Positions 7,566 through 15,775 of a DNA stretch of 39,483 bases are shown one piece after another. Location: contig JWZX01003236.1 in NCBI GenBank assembly GCA_001275005.1, forward strand, positions 1-39,483, read 5' to 3'. Source of the DNA: Chrysochromulina tobinii. Its lineage: Eukaryota; Haptophyta; Prymnesiales; Chrysochromulinaceae. Every line of letters starts with the position of its first letter. Position 1 is the first letter of the stretch. The notes below the pieces were generated by a model. The model worked only from the letters and a program-made list of their open reading frames with translations, did no database searches and had not been told where the DNA came from. A program made the position numbers and the translations under genes.

Positions 7566-10216
7566 ATGAACGCACACGCGAGTAAAACGCTCGCGATGCT
7601 CTCGGCCATTTCCATCGCCTGCGGCCAGCACGCGGTCGCTCATAGCGATGAGCTCGTCGACCGGCTGCACAGCTCCAATCCCTTCTACGGCCGCCGGGCG
7701 CTGAATGCGACGCAGATTGACGAGCTAGTGGCGCGCACGGCGGCCGTCACAGACGCGCAGCGTCGAGCGGATGGCCACGAGGCGTGTGGATTGGACATCG
7801 CGCTTGCGTGGACGACCAAGCTCGGCGCATCAGTGTACGCGACCCCACTGCTCGTGCCGGGCAGGGCCGTGTGGGCGAGCACCTTTGTGCGGTTCGCCGA
7901 GGCGGTGGATGGCGTCGATGGGCACGAGAGGCCCGGTTGGCCATACGCGTTTGCGAGCTCGACGTTCCACACAAGCCCGCTCAGCTTCGACGTGGATGCC
8001 GACGGCATCAACGAGATGCTCCTCATTAATTTTGAGGGCGAAGTCGTCTTCCTGAGTGAGCGCGGGCTGCCGATGCGCGGTCGCGGCTTCAAGCTTCCCA
8101 AGCTGCGCGTGCGCAAGAATTGGTACGAGGGGCTGCACGACGTGCACACGATGCCATTCAAGCGCGTCGGCCACGGCCTCGTGCACCACGCCACCGAGGA
8201 GCAGGACGAGAGCGATGACAGCGCGTACGCTGGGCCCGACGCGAGCGCCGCGGGCACGGCGGCGGCGGCGGCTGCGCACTGGGCAGACGACGCGGCTCCA
8301 CAGGACATTGGGCCACACGGTGGTCTGAGCGCCGAGGCCGAAGCGTCCTTTGGTCTGCTCTTCGCGCACGAGCAGGGCGACGACGAGGCCCGAGCTCTTC
8401 GAGGAGGAGGGTGCACGCGTGGGCGCTGCCGCCGAGGATGACGAGCCGCGGCTGCGGCGCTGGGCTTCGGCTTACGAGGACGGGCAGACTCTGCGGCGGC
8501 TCGACGAGAGTGGTTACCTGTACGTCGATGCGCACGTGCTCTCAACGCCCACGCTCTCAGACATCGACGGCGACGGCGCGCTCGACCTCCTCGTCGCAGC
8601 GTCGTACTTCATTGAGGCGGCCTCGGCGGCACGGCTCGCGCGTCATGGAGTGATTATCGAGCGCGACAAGTACGTGGCGGGCGGCGTGCTCGCGCTTGAC
8701 CCTCGCACTGGCGCGGTCAAATGGTCCGTGCACCTCGATCTGACGACCGAGCTCACGAAGCTGCGCGCATGTGCGGCTGTGCACTCTCGATCCCATCGCT
8801 CCTGCGGCGCCTCATCACGCCTATGCCCTCGACCTTCCCCGCGTGCCTCAGCCCTCGCTCATGCTGCGACTCGCCCCTAACAGCGCGGCTCGGCCCCACC
8901 TTTTGCTCCCCATCGCCCTCTCACAGACATCTACACACCGGTGAGCGTGGCGGATCTCGACGGCGACGGCACACTCGAGGTGGCTGTGGGAACGTCCATG
9001 GGCTTCCTCTACGTTCTCTCGGCGGCGGACGGCAGGCTGCGTGATGGCTTCCCTGTTCAGATGAACGAGATACAGGGCCAGGTCGTCCCCGCGGACGTCG
9101 ATGGAGATGGAGCGCTCGAGCTCGTTGCCGTGGACGCCGCAGGCTCGGTGGCCGCATGGCGGCATGACGGCAGCCCTCTGTGGGAGGTGCAGGCCTCGTC
9201 GCTGAGCGTGCAGGGCGTGACGATCGTCTCGCTGCGCGACGATGGTGCGGTGCAGGTGGTCGTGCCGACGTCGGCGGGCGTGGTGCATATCTTTGAGGGC
9301 GCGACCGGTACCGAGTTGCGTACAGGATCGGGTGCTACCGGGTTCCCGCTGCGCACGGGCGGGCGCATCCTCTCATCGGTGCTCGCCGTGCATCTCTCGC
9401 CCCCTGAGCTCGCGCCTCCGCTGCTTGGGCGTGGCGCGGGCGTGGGCGGCGCCGACAGCGAGCTGCACCTCGTCTTTAGCTCCTTCGACGGCCACGTGTA
9501 CGTGGTGAATGCGCGCTCGGGGTGCTACGACCGGCTCGACCTCGGCGAGGATAGTTACACCCAGGTGATCGCTGATTGTGAATGATTGCGCCTGATGACC
9601 TCGTTGATTGCGCACCTCGATCTCGTACACCCAGGTGCTCGCTGACGACTTGACGGGCAACGGCATGCTCGACCTCCTCGTGAGCACGATGAATGGCCAC
9701 CTCTTCTGCTTCGAGACAGACACGCCGTGGACCCCGCTGCGCGCGTGGCGCTCGCAGGCCCAGGGGCGTAACGTCTTCCAGCCACGCGAGGGGTTCCAGG
9801 GCGTGGTCATCAGCGGTGTGCCGAGCGGCCGGCACGCGCCGCGCGCCGTCACGGGCGTGCGCTTCCCGCTCGAGATTGAGCTGCACGACGCGCGCCGCGT
9901 GCCGGGCACGCGCGTGCACCGGCTCGAGGTGCGCCTCGGGCGCGAGCTGCTGCTCAACCGCACGTACGAGTTGCGCGAGGGCACACAGCTCTTGGTCGTG
10001 CGTGAAGAGCTGCCGAGCCCCGCGCAGCCCTTCGAGGGCCTCCTCACGGTGCAGATGACAAATGAGCACGGCCAGTACTTTGAGGACGTGATCTCGATGA
10101 GCGTCAATGCGGGCTTCGAAAGCATCCTCAAGTATGTCACGCTGCTTCCCCTGGCGGCCGCAACGATCGCGATGACACTCGCGTCGATTGCGACGCGGAC
10201 GCCGTTGCCGATTTGA
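7566..10216 (+). CDS. DEX1: DEX1-like FG-GAP repeat membrane protein (two introns, one frame break)
   Basis: Similar to plant DEFECTIVE IN EXINE FORMATION 1, a secretory-pathway or cell-surface protein with integrin-alpha-like FG-GAP repeats that bind calcium. The ATG at 7566 gives a signal peptide (LAMLSAISIACG); the frame is open upstream only from weaker starts. Coding parts are 7566-8770, 8927-9564 and 9635-10216. Calcium-loop motifs recur: DVDADGINEML, DIDGDGALDLL, DLDGDGTLEVAVGTS and DVDGDGALELV. The junction around LRAY-IYTPVSVADLDGDG and the EDSYTQ-VLADDLTGNG junction follow the plant protein closely. The C-terminus has a membrane helix (VTLLPLAAATIAMTLASIA) and a short tail. Within the first coding part the reading frame must skip one base near 8388 (GAG-G-CCC-GAG) to continue; no GT-AG intron I tested there restores frame, so this is an assembly indel, a true mutation or a +1 shift. 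The kinesin gene lies 236 bp upstream in the same direction. Confidence 0.85.
8771..8926 (+). other. Intron 1 of the DEX1-like gene
   Basis: A 156-nt phase 1 GT-AG intron (donor GTGCGG, acceptor CTCACAG). Splicing makes a TAC codon across the junction and gives LRAYIYTPVSVADLDGDG, which matches the plant DEX1 wording; without splicing the frame hits a stop at 8880. Confidence 0.85.
9565..9634 (+). other. Intron 2 of the DEX1-like gene, flanked by a direct repeat
   Basis: A 70-nt phase 0 intron (donor GTGATC, acceptor ACCCAG). Splicing joins EDSYTQ to VLADDLTGNG. The sequence TACACCCAGGTG, followed by one variable base and TCGCTGA, occurs at both ends, so both splice junctions sit in copies of the same ~20-bp sequence. 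Confidence 0.85.
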
Positions 10217-10560
10217 AGGACGACCGACATTTCTCGTGCAGCCATAGATTTTGAGAGATAGGTAGACTGACCTTTGACGCTTTCGAGCTCGAGTGAAAAC
10301 GAGTCTATTGCGGATATACGTAGAGTATGTATCGTATGTGGACCTATCGGGTGAATACAGCGCTCAGATGTACCACCTCGCCTCCCCACAACCCTCCACA
10401 CCTAGAGGTAGGCTTTCATGCTGACTTGGCCCGGCCTGGCTTGCAACTCGGCAACGCGCTACGCAGTGTGCTGCGCATCTGTTAAAGGGTAGCAGATGAC
10501 TCGAGCAGATGACCTACGGGTCGGGCCCGAGTCTTTCTGTCGGTGTGATGGACCGTCACA
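10217..10560. other. Convergent intergenic region
   Basis: 344 bp between the 3' ends of the DEX1-like gene and the polymerase gene. It presumably holds both 3' untranslated regions. No coding frame, repeat or RNA gene is evident. Confidence 0.6.
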
Positions 10561-12708
10561 TCAGGCGTTGCGATTCGTCGGATCGACAAGCTTTGCAAAG
10601 GCGTTGGTGCCGCACGCAAGCACACGAAGGATGTCCTCTTCCGACTGCACGTACTTGAACGGCAAGGGCTCGAGCTTCCCGAGCGTGATCACCTCGGGAG
10701 GTCGGCCAGCTTGCGCATCGACTACCACCTTCGTCTCGGTCGTTCCCTCTCGGTCGCCACGAGCGACAAAGCAATGAGCCCCGAGGTAGAGGCCAAGGTC
10801 GATGGCGCGCAGCCGCATCAATCGGTTCAGAGTCCTCGTCCCTGTCCACGCAAGCCGCGCGAACGGGAGCTCTTCAGGGTGAGAGCACACGACCAGGTCG
10901 ATCCGATGGAGCTTGCCCGTGCGCGCACTGCGCCAGATGCCAAAGAACTTGTCGTGGTGGTCGTACTGGAGGTTCTCGAAACCCTTGCTCGACTCTTGGG
11001 CCATGTGGATCTGCCTCAGGTAAGGGCGCGGGTCGTCATGACGAGAGGCGACACACTTTCTGCTAAAGTACGCCTCGCCCTTGGGCAGCACACGCCCCTG
11101 CTCGACGAGAACGCCGAGCAGAATGTCGAGCACGAAGACCGGCCCTTGGCTACTCAGGAAGCTAGCCATCTCCTCCTTGTGCCACAAAAGGATGTCCACA
11201 TCGTGCCCTGCCCTCCCACGCGTGCGCCCGCCGCCCACAAGCTCGGCATGCCAGCCGGCGGCGCGCGGCACTCGAAGCGCGCGCACGGTCTCTCTCACCG
11301 TCTTGAGCATCTCGCACGCATCTTCGGCGGGCACGGGCTCCTGCAGCTGCTCGTGGAACCTGAGTGAGTGATCGAGCCTGTGGCCACCGTGCAGCTCGCG
11401 CACGATCTCCGGGCGATCTCGGAGCTGAGCGATCGAGCGGATGTTGCGCTCGTGGACCAACTTGATCGCAGTCATCGCGCTGATGCACAGCACCGACGAC
11501 AGCTCCACCTTCGCCGGCCCGTCAGTCATGGGCCTAGTGGCCTTGTGCTCATGCCGATGCGCCCACATGCGCACATTGCCCTCGCTGTCGAGCGGCGCCT
11601 CGCCACGTTCAAAGCGAGCCAGGGTGCGTTGGCAGGTGCCGGTCTGGAAGATCTCGACAATCTTCGTCGCATTCGACTTTCCTAAAAAGGGCTCCTCCAT
11701 CAACCGCTCGATCGTGCCCGTCCGCCCACGCGCTTGGAGCGACTCCCTCAGCGACCAAGAGAGACCCTTGACAACGGCCCTCGCACGCGCGTACTGAAGT
11801 GCTTCCGTGTTGGTTGCCTTGCACTCGGGGTCGGCCCAGTCGTCGCCCTGGCAGGCTAATTCGAACTTTTCGAGCTTGCGCAGCGCTTTTTCGAGCGCGC
11901 TGGTCCCAAACGGCCCAACGTCAGGGAAGGCCTTGCAGAGCATCTGCTCAACAGCGGTGAGCTCCTTACCAGCCGTGGCGTCCATTATGCAGGATGACGA
12001 CCCAATCGTGCGGGGGCGCTTCGCAAGTGTCACTCTGCTATCTTTCACGAGGCTGTCTTCGTCGCTGTCATACGCGGTCACCAGTTGGAGGCTTGCAGTT
12101 GGATGCGCCCTGTCGCCACCGCCATGCAGGAGCTCGCCGACCGCCACGCTCTCGTTGATCTGGCGCAGGAGAAGCAGCGTGCCGTCGGCGCACTGCACGA
12201 CCGCTGTCTTGCTTCGCTGCAGCTGCCTCGAAGCCTCCCGCACGTCGAGCGGCATCGGCTCACACGCCGCGCGCTGGTGTGGCTCTAAAGGGGCCGGCGG
12301 CAGCAGCGACGGCAGCGGCTCGGCTGTGTCGCCGTCATCGAGCAGAGGTGGCAACGGCATTGGCGACGCGACGTTCATAGCTGCCTCGAGCACGTGTGCT
12401 GGCATCACTCGTACAACGTGATCCCCCGTCATGTCCATGAGGACACGCACGCCAGGGTGCAGCAACGCCATACTCCCGGTTCTCACTGCGCTCAGGCTGC
12501 CATCTTCATTCTCGATACGCACAGAATTTCTGCCAATGCATTCAATGCGCACCTCGCCAGTCGCCTCAACATAAAGCCTGAGATGCTCTCGAGAAATTAC
12601 GAGCGGCAAGTCTTTGAAGTTCGACCGGCCAACGATCGCAGTGTCTTTCAACTCGGCGGTGGCTGACCAGCCAGCGGTGGTCTGAAAGACCTCGACAGTG
12701 TATCGCAT
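10561..12708 (-). CDS. Family X DNA polymerase with N-terminal FHA-like domain
   Basis: 715 residues, ATG start, no intron. The C-terminal part is a Pol X core (Pol beta / lambda / TdT type): an 8-kDa-like helical region near 240-380 (LMEEPFLGKSNATKIVEIFQTG), the nucleotidyl-transfer motif GGGRTRGRAGHDVDILL near 488-507 with the first two metal-binding Asp in HDVD, the third Asp in HRIDLVV near 601, FARLAWTGTRTLNRLMR, and the family ending EEDILRVL..DPTNRNA. These enzymes fill short gaps in base-excision and end-joining repair. Residues ~5-100 look like an FHA domain of the PNKP/aprataxin/APLF type: GRS at 27-29, SREH at 39-42, then a VRIECIGRNSVRI strand pair. Such FHA domains bind CK2-phosphorylated XRCC1 or XRCC4. 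Known nuclear Pol X enzymes usually carry BRCT there instead. A disordered linker (100-235) joins the two. The gene shares an 89-bp promoter with the P450. Confidence 0.88.
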   Translation of the reverse strand: MRYTVEVFQTTAGWSATAELKDTAIVGRSNFKDLPLVISREHLRLYVEATGEVRIECIGRNSVRIENEDGSLSAVRTGSMALLHPGVRVLMDMTGDHVVRVMPAHVLEAAMNVASPMPLPPLLDDGDTAEPLPSLLPPAPLEPHQRAACEPMPLDVREASRQLQRSKTAVVQCADGTLLLLRQINESVAVGELLHGGGDRAHPTASLQLVTAYDSDEDSLVKDSRVTLAKRPRTIGSSSCIMDATAGKELTAVEQMLCKAFPDVGPFGTSALEKALRKLEKFELACQGDDWADPECKATNTEALQYARARAVVKGLSWSLRESLQARGRTGTIERLMEEPFLGKSNATKIVEIFQTGTCQRTLARFERGEAPLDSEGNVRMWAHRHEHKATRPMTDGPAKVELSSVLCISAMTAIKLVHERNIRSIAQLRDRPEIVRELHGGHRLDHSLRFHEQLQEPVPAEDACEMLKTVRETVRALRVPRAAGWHAELVGGGRTRGRAGHDVDILLWHKEEMASFLSSQGPVFVLDILLGVLVEQGRVLPKGEAYFSRKCVASRHDDPRPYLRQIHMAQESSKGFENLQYDHHDKFFGIWRSARTGKLHRIDLVVCSHPEELPFARLAWTGTRTLNRLMRLRAIDLGLYLGAHCFVARGDREGTTETKVVVDAQAGRPPEVITLGKLEPLPFKYVQSEEDILRVLACGTNAFAKLVDPTNRNA

Positions 12709-12797
12709 TTTGACGCGCGCGGCAAAGTTGCGCGCCGTTGTGAATGTGAATGCACCCCGATTACATGTACGTGAAGAAGAAATTCTTGCTACTGTGA
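12709..12797. promoter_or_regulatory. 89-bp shared divergent promoter (Pol X / P450)
   Basis: The ATG codons of the polymerase (12708, minus) and the P450 (12798, plus) face away from each other across only 89 bp, so the two genes must share core promoter space and have very short 5' leaders. No TATA box is obvious. The right half is AT-rich compared with the coding sequence. Confidence 0.6.
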
Positions 12798-14447
12798 ATG
12801 AATGACATGACTCAATTCTCCCGCCGCAACGCGTCTTCGCGACTCGTCATGCACGCGCCGCAGTCCATAATGATCGCAGCGGTCGCGCTGCTGGCGCTCG
12901 CGTTCCTGGAACTCATATTGCGTCGCCTTTTCAACCGTTATCTCTTGTCCCAGCTCCCCAAGCTACCAGGAGACAAGCTCACTCACGACGCGCTCGTGGC
13001 GGCGGGCCGCAGCGACTGGCCAGATGGCCTTGTGCAGCTTCCAAAGACGCATGGTGTGCTCGTCAGTGACCCGACCATCGCGTGGAAACTACTGCGGTGC
13101 GATGATGGGTCTGTGCGCCGCGATATGTCGGCCTACTCGCGCTTTGGATTCCTGGACGGCACGATGCTGATGCAGCTCCAGTCGACGCCTTCGCACAGGG
13201 CACTGCGCTCTGCTTTGCAGCAGCTCTTCAGCCCTGCGGCGACGCGGGCTGCGCATGCCGACTTGGTCTCGTGCACGGAGCGACTGCTCGATCGCATCGC
13301 GGCGCACGTGTCTTCTAAGGGTCGCGACGCTCCCGTGCCCGTCTATCGTCTCGTGCAGGAGTACGTACTCGATGTGACCGGCCGCGCCTTCCTTTCTTGC
13401 GTGATCAGCGATGCCGACAGCCGCCGTCTCATCGCCATCTTCGAGGAGTGGCTCGTCGCACCCCCCGAATCCGAGCCGAGGACGCCCTGGGCGCGCGGCG
13501 TTGCGTGTGCCCGAGCCTGGCTCTCGAGGACTGAGCCTCTCGAGCCGTCGCGGCTGCAGAAGACTTACGATGCCGTGCTGCGCCGTATCTGCGACGCGAT
13601 GGGCGCGGGCGCGGAGGGTGAAGGCACGACCAAGCCCGTGCGCTCCGTGGCCGCTGCGCTCTCAACAGCCCGCGAGGTGCCTGCAGGCGGCGCGCCAGAG
13701 GCGGCGGCGCACGACGCGGCGTCGTTTGAGGCCACAGTGAGGGACCAGACCGCGGGCTTATTGTTTGCCGGGCTCAACTCGGCCAGCGAGGTAAGAAGCC
13801 TGATACAGCTGCTCGCGGCGCATCCGGAGCTCCAGAGCACGGCGCGCGCCGAGGTGGACACTGCCCTCGCCGGTCGATCCCCTACCTATAGCGATCTGCA
13901 GCCCGAGGCCGCGGGCGCCGTGCCGAGCACCCTCGACTTTTGCCAACGGCTCGTGTACGAGTCGCTCCGCCTCGCGCCTGGCATCGAGCACCTGCGCCTT
14001 GTGACCACGCGACTCACTCGAGTGGGTGCGGGCTGCGCCAGCGGCAAGGGGGGTGGTGGCAGCGGCGGAAGTGGCGGTGGTGAAGGTGACGACGCCAGCA
14101 GCGATGGCAGCGGCAGCAGCAGGAGCGGTAGCAGCGTCGCCCGTCGCGGCGTGCTGTTGCCTACAGGCACTCGCCTCGTCGTGTCGCCCACTAGCATGCA
14201 CATGCACCCACGGCACTGGCCGCAGCCATGTGACGCGCCGCGGCCAGAGTTCTTCACTCGTGCCGCGCAGAAATCTCGCACTCCAGGCAGCTTCTTGCCC
14301 TTCTCGACTGGCGCCAAAGGCTGCCCCGCCAGCGGCTTCGCGCTGCATGAGATGCGCGTGCTGCTCGTGATGCTGCTGCAGCGCTTTGAGCTCGCTGGAG
14401 CGCCCGGTGGGGGCGTGCTGTGCACGCCGCGCGTCGTATCCAGCTGA
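12798..14447 (+). CDS. Cytochrome P450
   Basis: 549 residues, ATG start, no intron. A hydrophobic N-terminal anchor (MIAAVALLALAFLELIL) suggests an ER-bound enzyme, or plastid-envelope if misassigned. Hallmarks: I-helix GLLFAGLNSAS near 320, where the usual AGxDT(T/S) reads AGLNSAS; the K-helix ExxR as YESLR near 387; and the haem loop FSTGAKGCPASGFA with the ligand Cys at 509. The loop departs from FxxGxRxCxG in having Lys for Arg and Ala for the Gly two residues after Cys. Between the K-helix and the next strand lies a ~45-residue Gly/Ser-rich insertion (about residues 415-455) absent from typical P450s. It probably binds haem and performs NADPH-dependent monooxygenation, but the altered I-helix could mean a non-monooxygenase chemistry. 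The substrate cannot be told from sequence. Confidence 0.9.
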   Translation: MNDMTQFSRRNASSRLVMHAPQSIMIAAVALLALAFLELILRRLFNRYLLSQLPKLPGDKLTHDALVAAGRSDWPDGLVQLPKTHGVLVSDPTIAWKLLRCDDGSVRRDMSAYSRFGFLDGTMLMQLQSTPSHRALRSALQQLFSPAATRAAHADLVSCTERLLDRIAAHVSSKGRDAPVPVYRLVQEYVLDVTGRAFLSCVISDADSRRLIAIFEEWLVAPPESEPRTPWARGVACARAWLSRTEPLEPSRLQKTYDAVLRRICDAMGAGAEGEGTTKPVRSVAAALSTAREVPAGGAPEAAAHDAASFEATVRDQTAGLLFAGLNSASEVRSLIQLLAAHPELQSTARAEVDTALAGRSPTYSDLQPEAAGAVPSTLDFCQRLVYESLRLAPGIEHLRLVTTRLTRVGAGCASGKGGGGSGGSGGGEGDDASSDGSGSSRSGSSVARRGVLLPTGTRLVVSPTSMHMHPRHWPQPCDAPRPEFFTRAAQKSRTPGSFLPFSTGAKGCPASGFALHEMRVLLVMLLQRFELAGAPGGGVLCTPRVVSS

Positions 14448-14680
14448 CGAGAATTTGTGCTCTTTCTTGTGGACGATGATTGTCCGGTCGTGTCCGGTGC
14501 GATCCGCGGGCGCTCGTCTCGCCGCCTCCCCTTCCATCTTGAACCGCCGCGCTGGGCGCAAATGGATTATTCGAAGCTCGTGCACTCAAAAATGGCGCCA
14601 TGGGTTCTAGATAGAAGGTTCAACATGCTTTGCAGTACATGCTAGGAGAAGGAAGAATACAGTTGTAGCACAGGCCCACA

Positions 14681-15424
14681 TCACGCCAGCCGTGCGATTC
14701 GGCCGCCCAAGGCCTCAAAAGCTTCCTCTTCAGAACGCGCATCCACGTGGAGGAGCAACAGGCGCTCCGATCGGCTCATGGACGTCCTACGGCGTTCGGC
14801 ATTGGGCTCGAACCAGTCCACAAAGCGCCTCTCTCCCGAGCACGAGATGAAGCCCTCTCCTGCGGCCATCAGCGCCTCGATGAGGGTGCGTCGGCCCGGC
14901 CTGCCGGGGTCGCCAATGACCACCTGCGAGCCAGCGTCGAGCGCTTCGATGCAACGAGCAGCGAGTCCCTCGGCCAGCGACTCTGTGTAGAGGACGTCGC
15001 TTGCCACGACGATATCGGCCGATGGCAGGGGTTCTGCGCCACATATGTTCAGGAGCTCTGTGGATACTTGCACGTGGTTCAACATGCTTGCCTGCTGTAT
15101 AAGTGCGAGCGACGATGAGTCAATATCTGTAGCTACCACCTTCTGTGCAGCACCGACCTTTGCCAACGCAAGAGAGACGAGTCCCGATCCACAACCCAGC
15201 TCGAGGGCTATTTCTGTGGCATTGAGGACCTCACAGTCTTCGGTGAGCCACCGCGCCAACCCAATCGACGAGCCCCAGAGGCGAGTCGCGTAGCTGCCAT
15301 CTACTTGGAGCAAATGCAGGTTGATTTCGTCATCCCTCCCAATCGCGATTGTCATGGCAGGGGCACCATTCCAGATCTGGAGGGACGCAGCTGCGTGCGC
15401 GAACAGAAGCAGTTTGTCCACCAT
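14681..15424 (-). CDS. Family 16 (METTL21/METTL23-like) SAM methyltransferase
   Basis: 247 residues from the ATG at 15424; an in-frame ATG at about 15356 is an alternative. The frame is open upstream to 15691 but reads as Gly-rich untranslated sequence. Family features: ATRLWGSSIGLARWL before motif I (the WxxxxxLA(R/K)(Y/W)L wording of the small lysine methyltransferases), motif I ELGCGSGLVSLALA near 73, ATDID as the ribose-binding acidic motif, and ASDVLYTES as the post-II DxxY signature. Members methylate lysine or histidine in single target proteins such as chaperones, elongation factors or ETF-beta. The target here is unknown. The P450 runs towards it with 233 bp between stop codons; the HNH-helicase gene diverges from it. 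Confidence 0.85.
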   Translation of the reverse strand: MVDKLLLFAHAAASLQIWNGAPAMTIAIGRDDEINLHLLQVDGSYATRLWGSSIGLARWLTEDCEVLNATEIALELGCGSGLVSLALAKVGAAQKVVATDIDSSSLALIQQASMLNHVQVSTELLNICGAEPLPSADIVVASDVLYTESLAEGLAARCIEALDAGSQVVIGDPGRPGRRTLIEALMAAGEGFISCSGERRFVDWFEPNAERRRTSMSRSERLLLLHVDARSEEEAFEALGGRIARLA

Positions 15425-15775
15425 GAAAAAATGTTCGCCTGTGGTGTCTTTTGGGTGTCGAATTCTTTCCTGTGAATAACAGCTCAATTTGCGTCTATTC
15501 TTTTCGGCGGGAGCAAGTGCTGACGATCGATTCAGTACCTTTTGTGTTTTTCTAGATTGGCATGCAAGAATCGGCTTTTCACCACCCACACCGAATTTTC
15601 TCCCCACGCCCCCCCAGAGGCACCCCCCGCCACCCGACACAGGCAGCGCACAAAGGCAGCGCCCGTCCCCTCCCTGTCCGGCACCCCCCAAATTCTGTGT
15701 TCAGAGCATGTTCTGTTCCCCCCGCATGAATTCCCCCCTCGTGTAAACCCGCGGGCGGTGCGTGTGTCGATTCTT
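15425..15775. promoter_or_regulatory. Divergent promoter region (methyltransferase / HNH-helicase)
   Basis: 351 bp between two divergent ATGs. The half nearest the helicase gene is strongly pyrimidine/C-rich on the plus strand (about 15600-15725). Open frames across it have no recognisable protein and no ATG in a good position. It probably holds both promoters and leaders. Confidence 0.5.

Noticed and set aside
8350-8400. A GT-AG intron explaining the frame break in the DEX1-like gene
   Set aside because: The GT at 8353 and the nearby AGs give lengths that do not restore frame.
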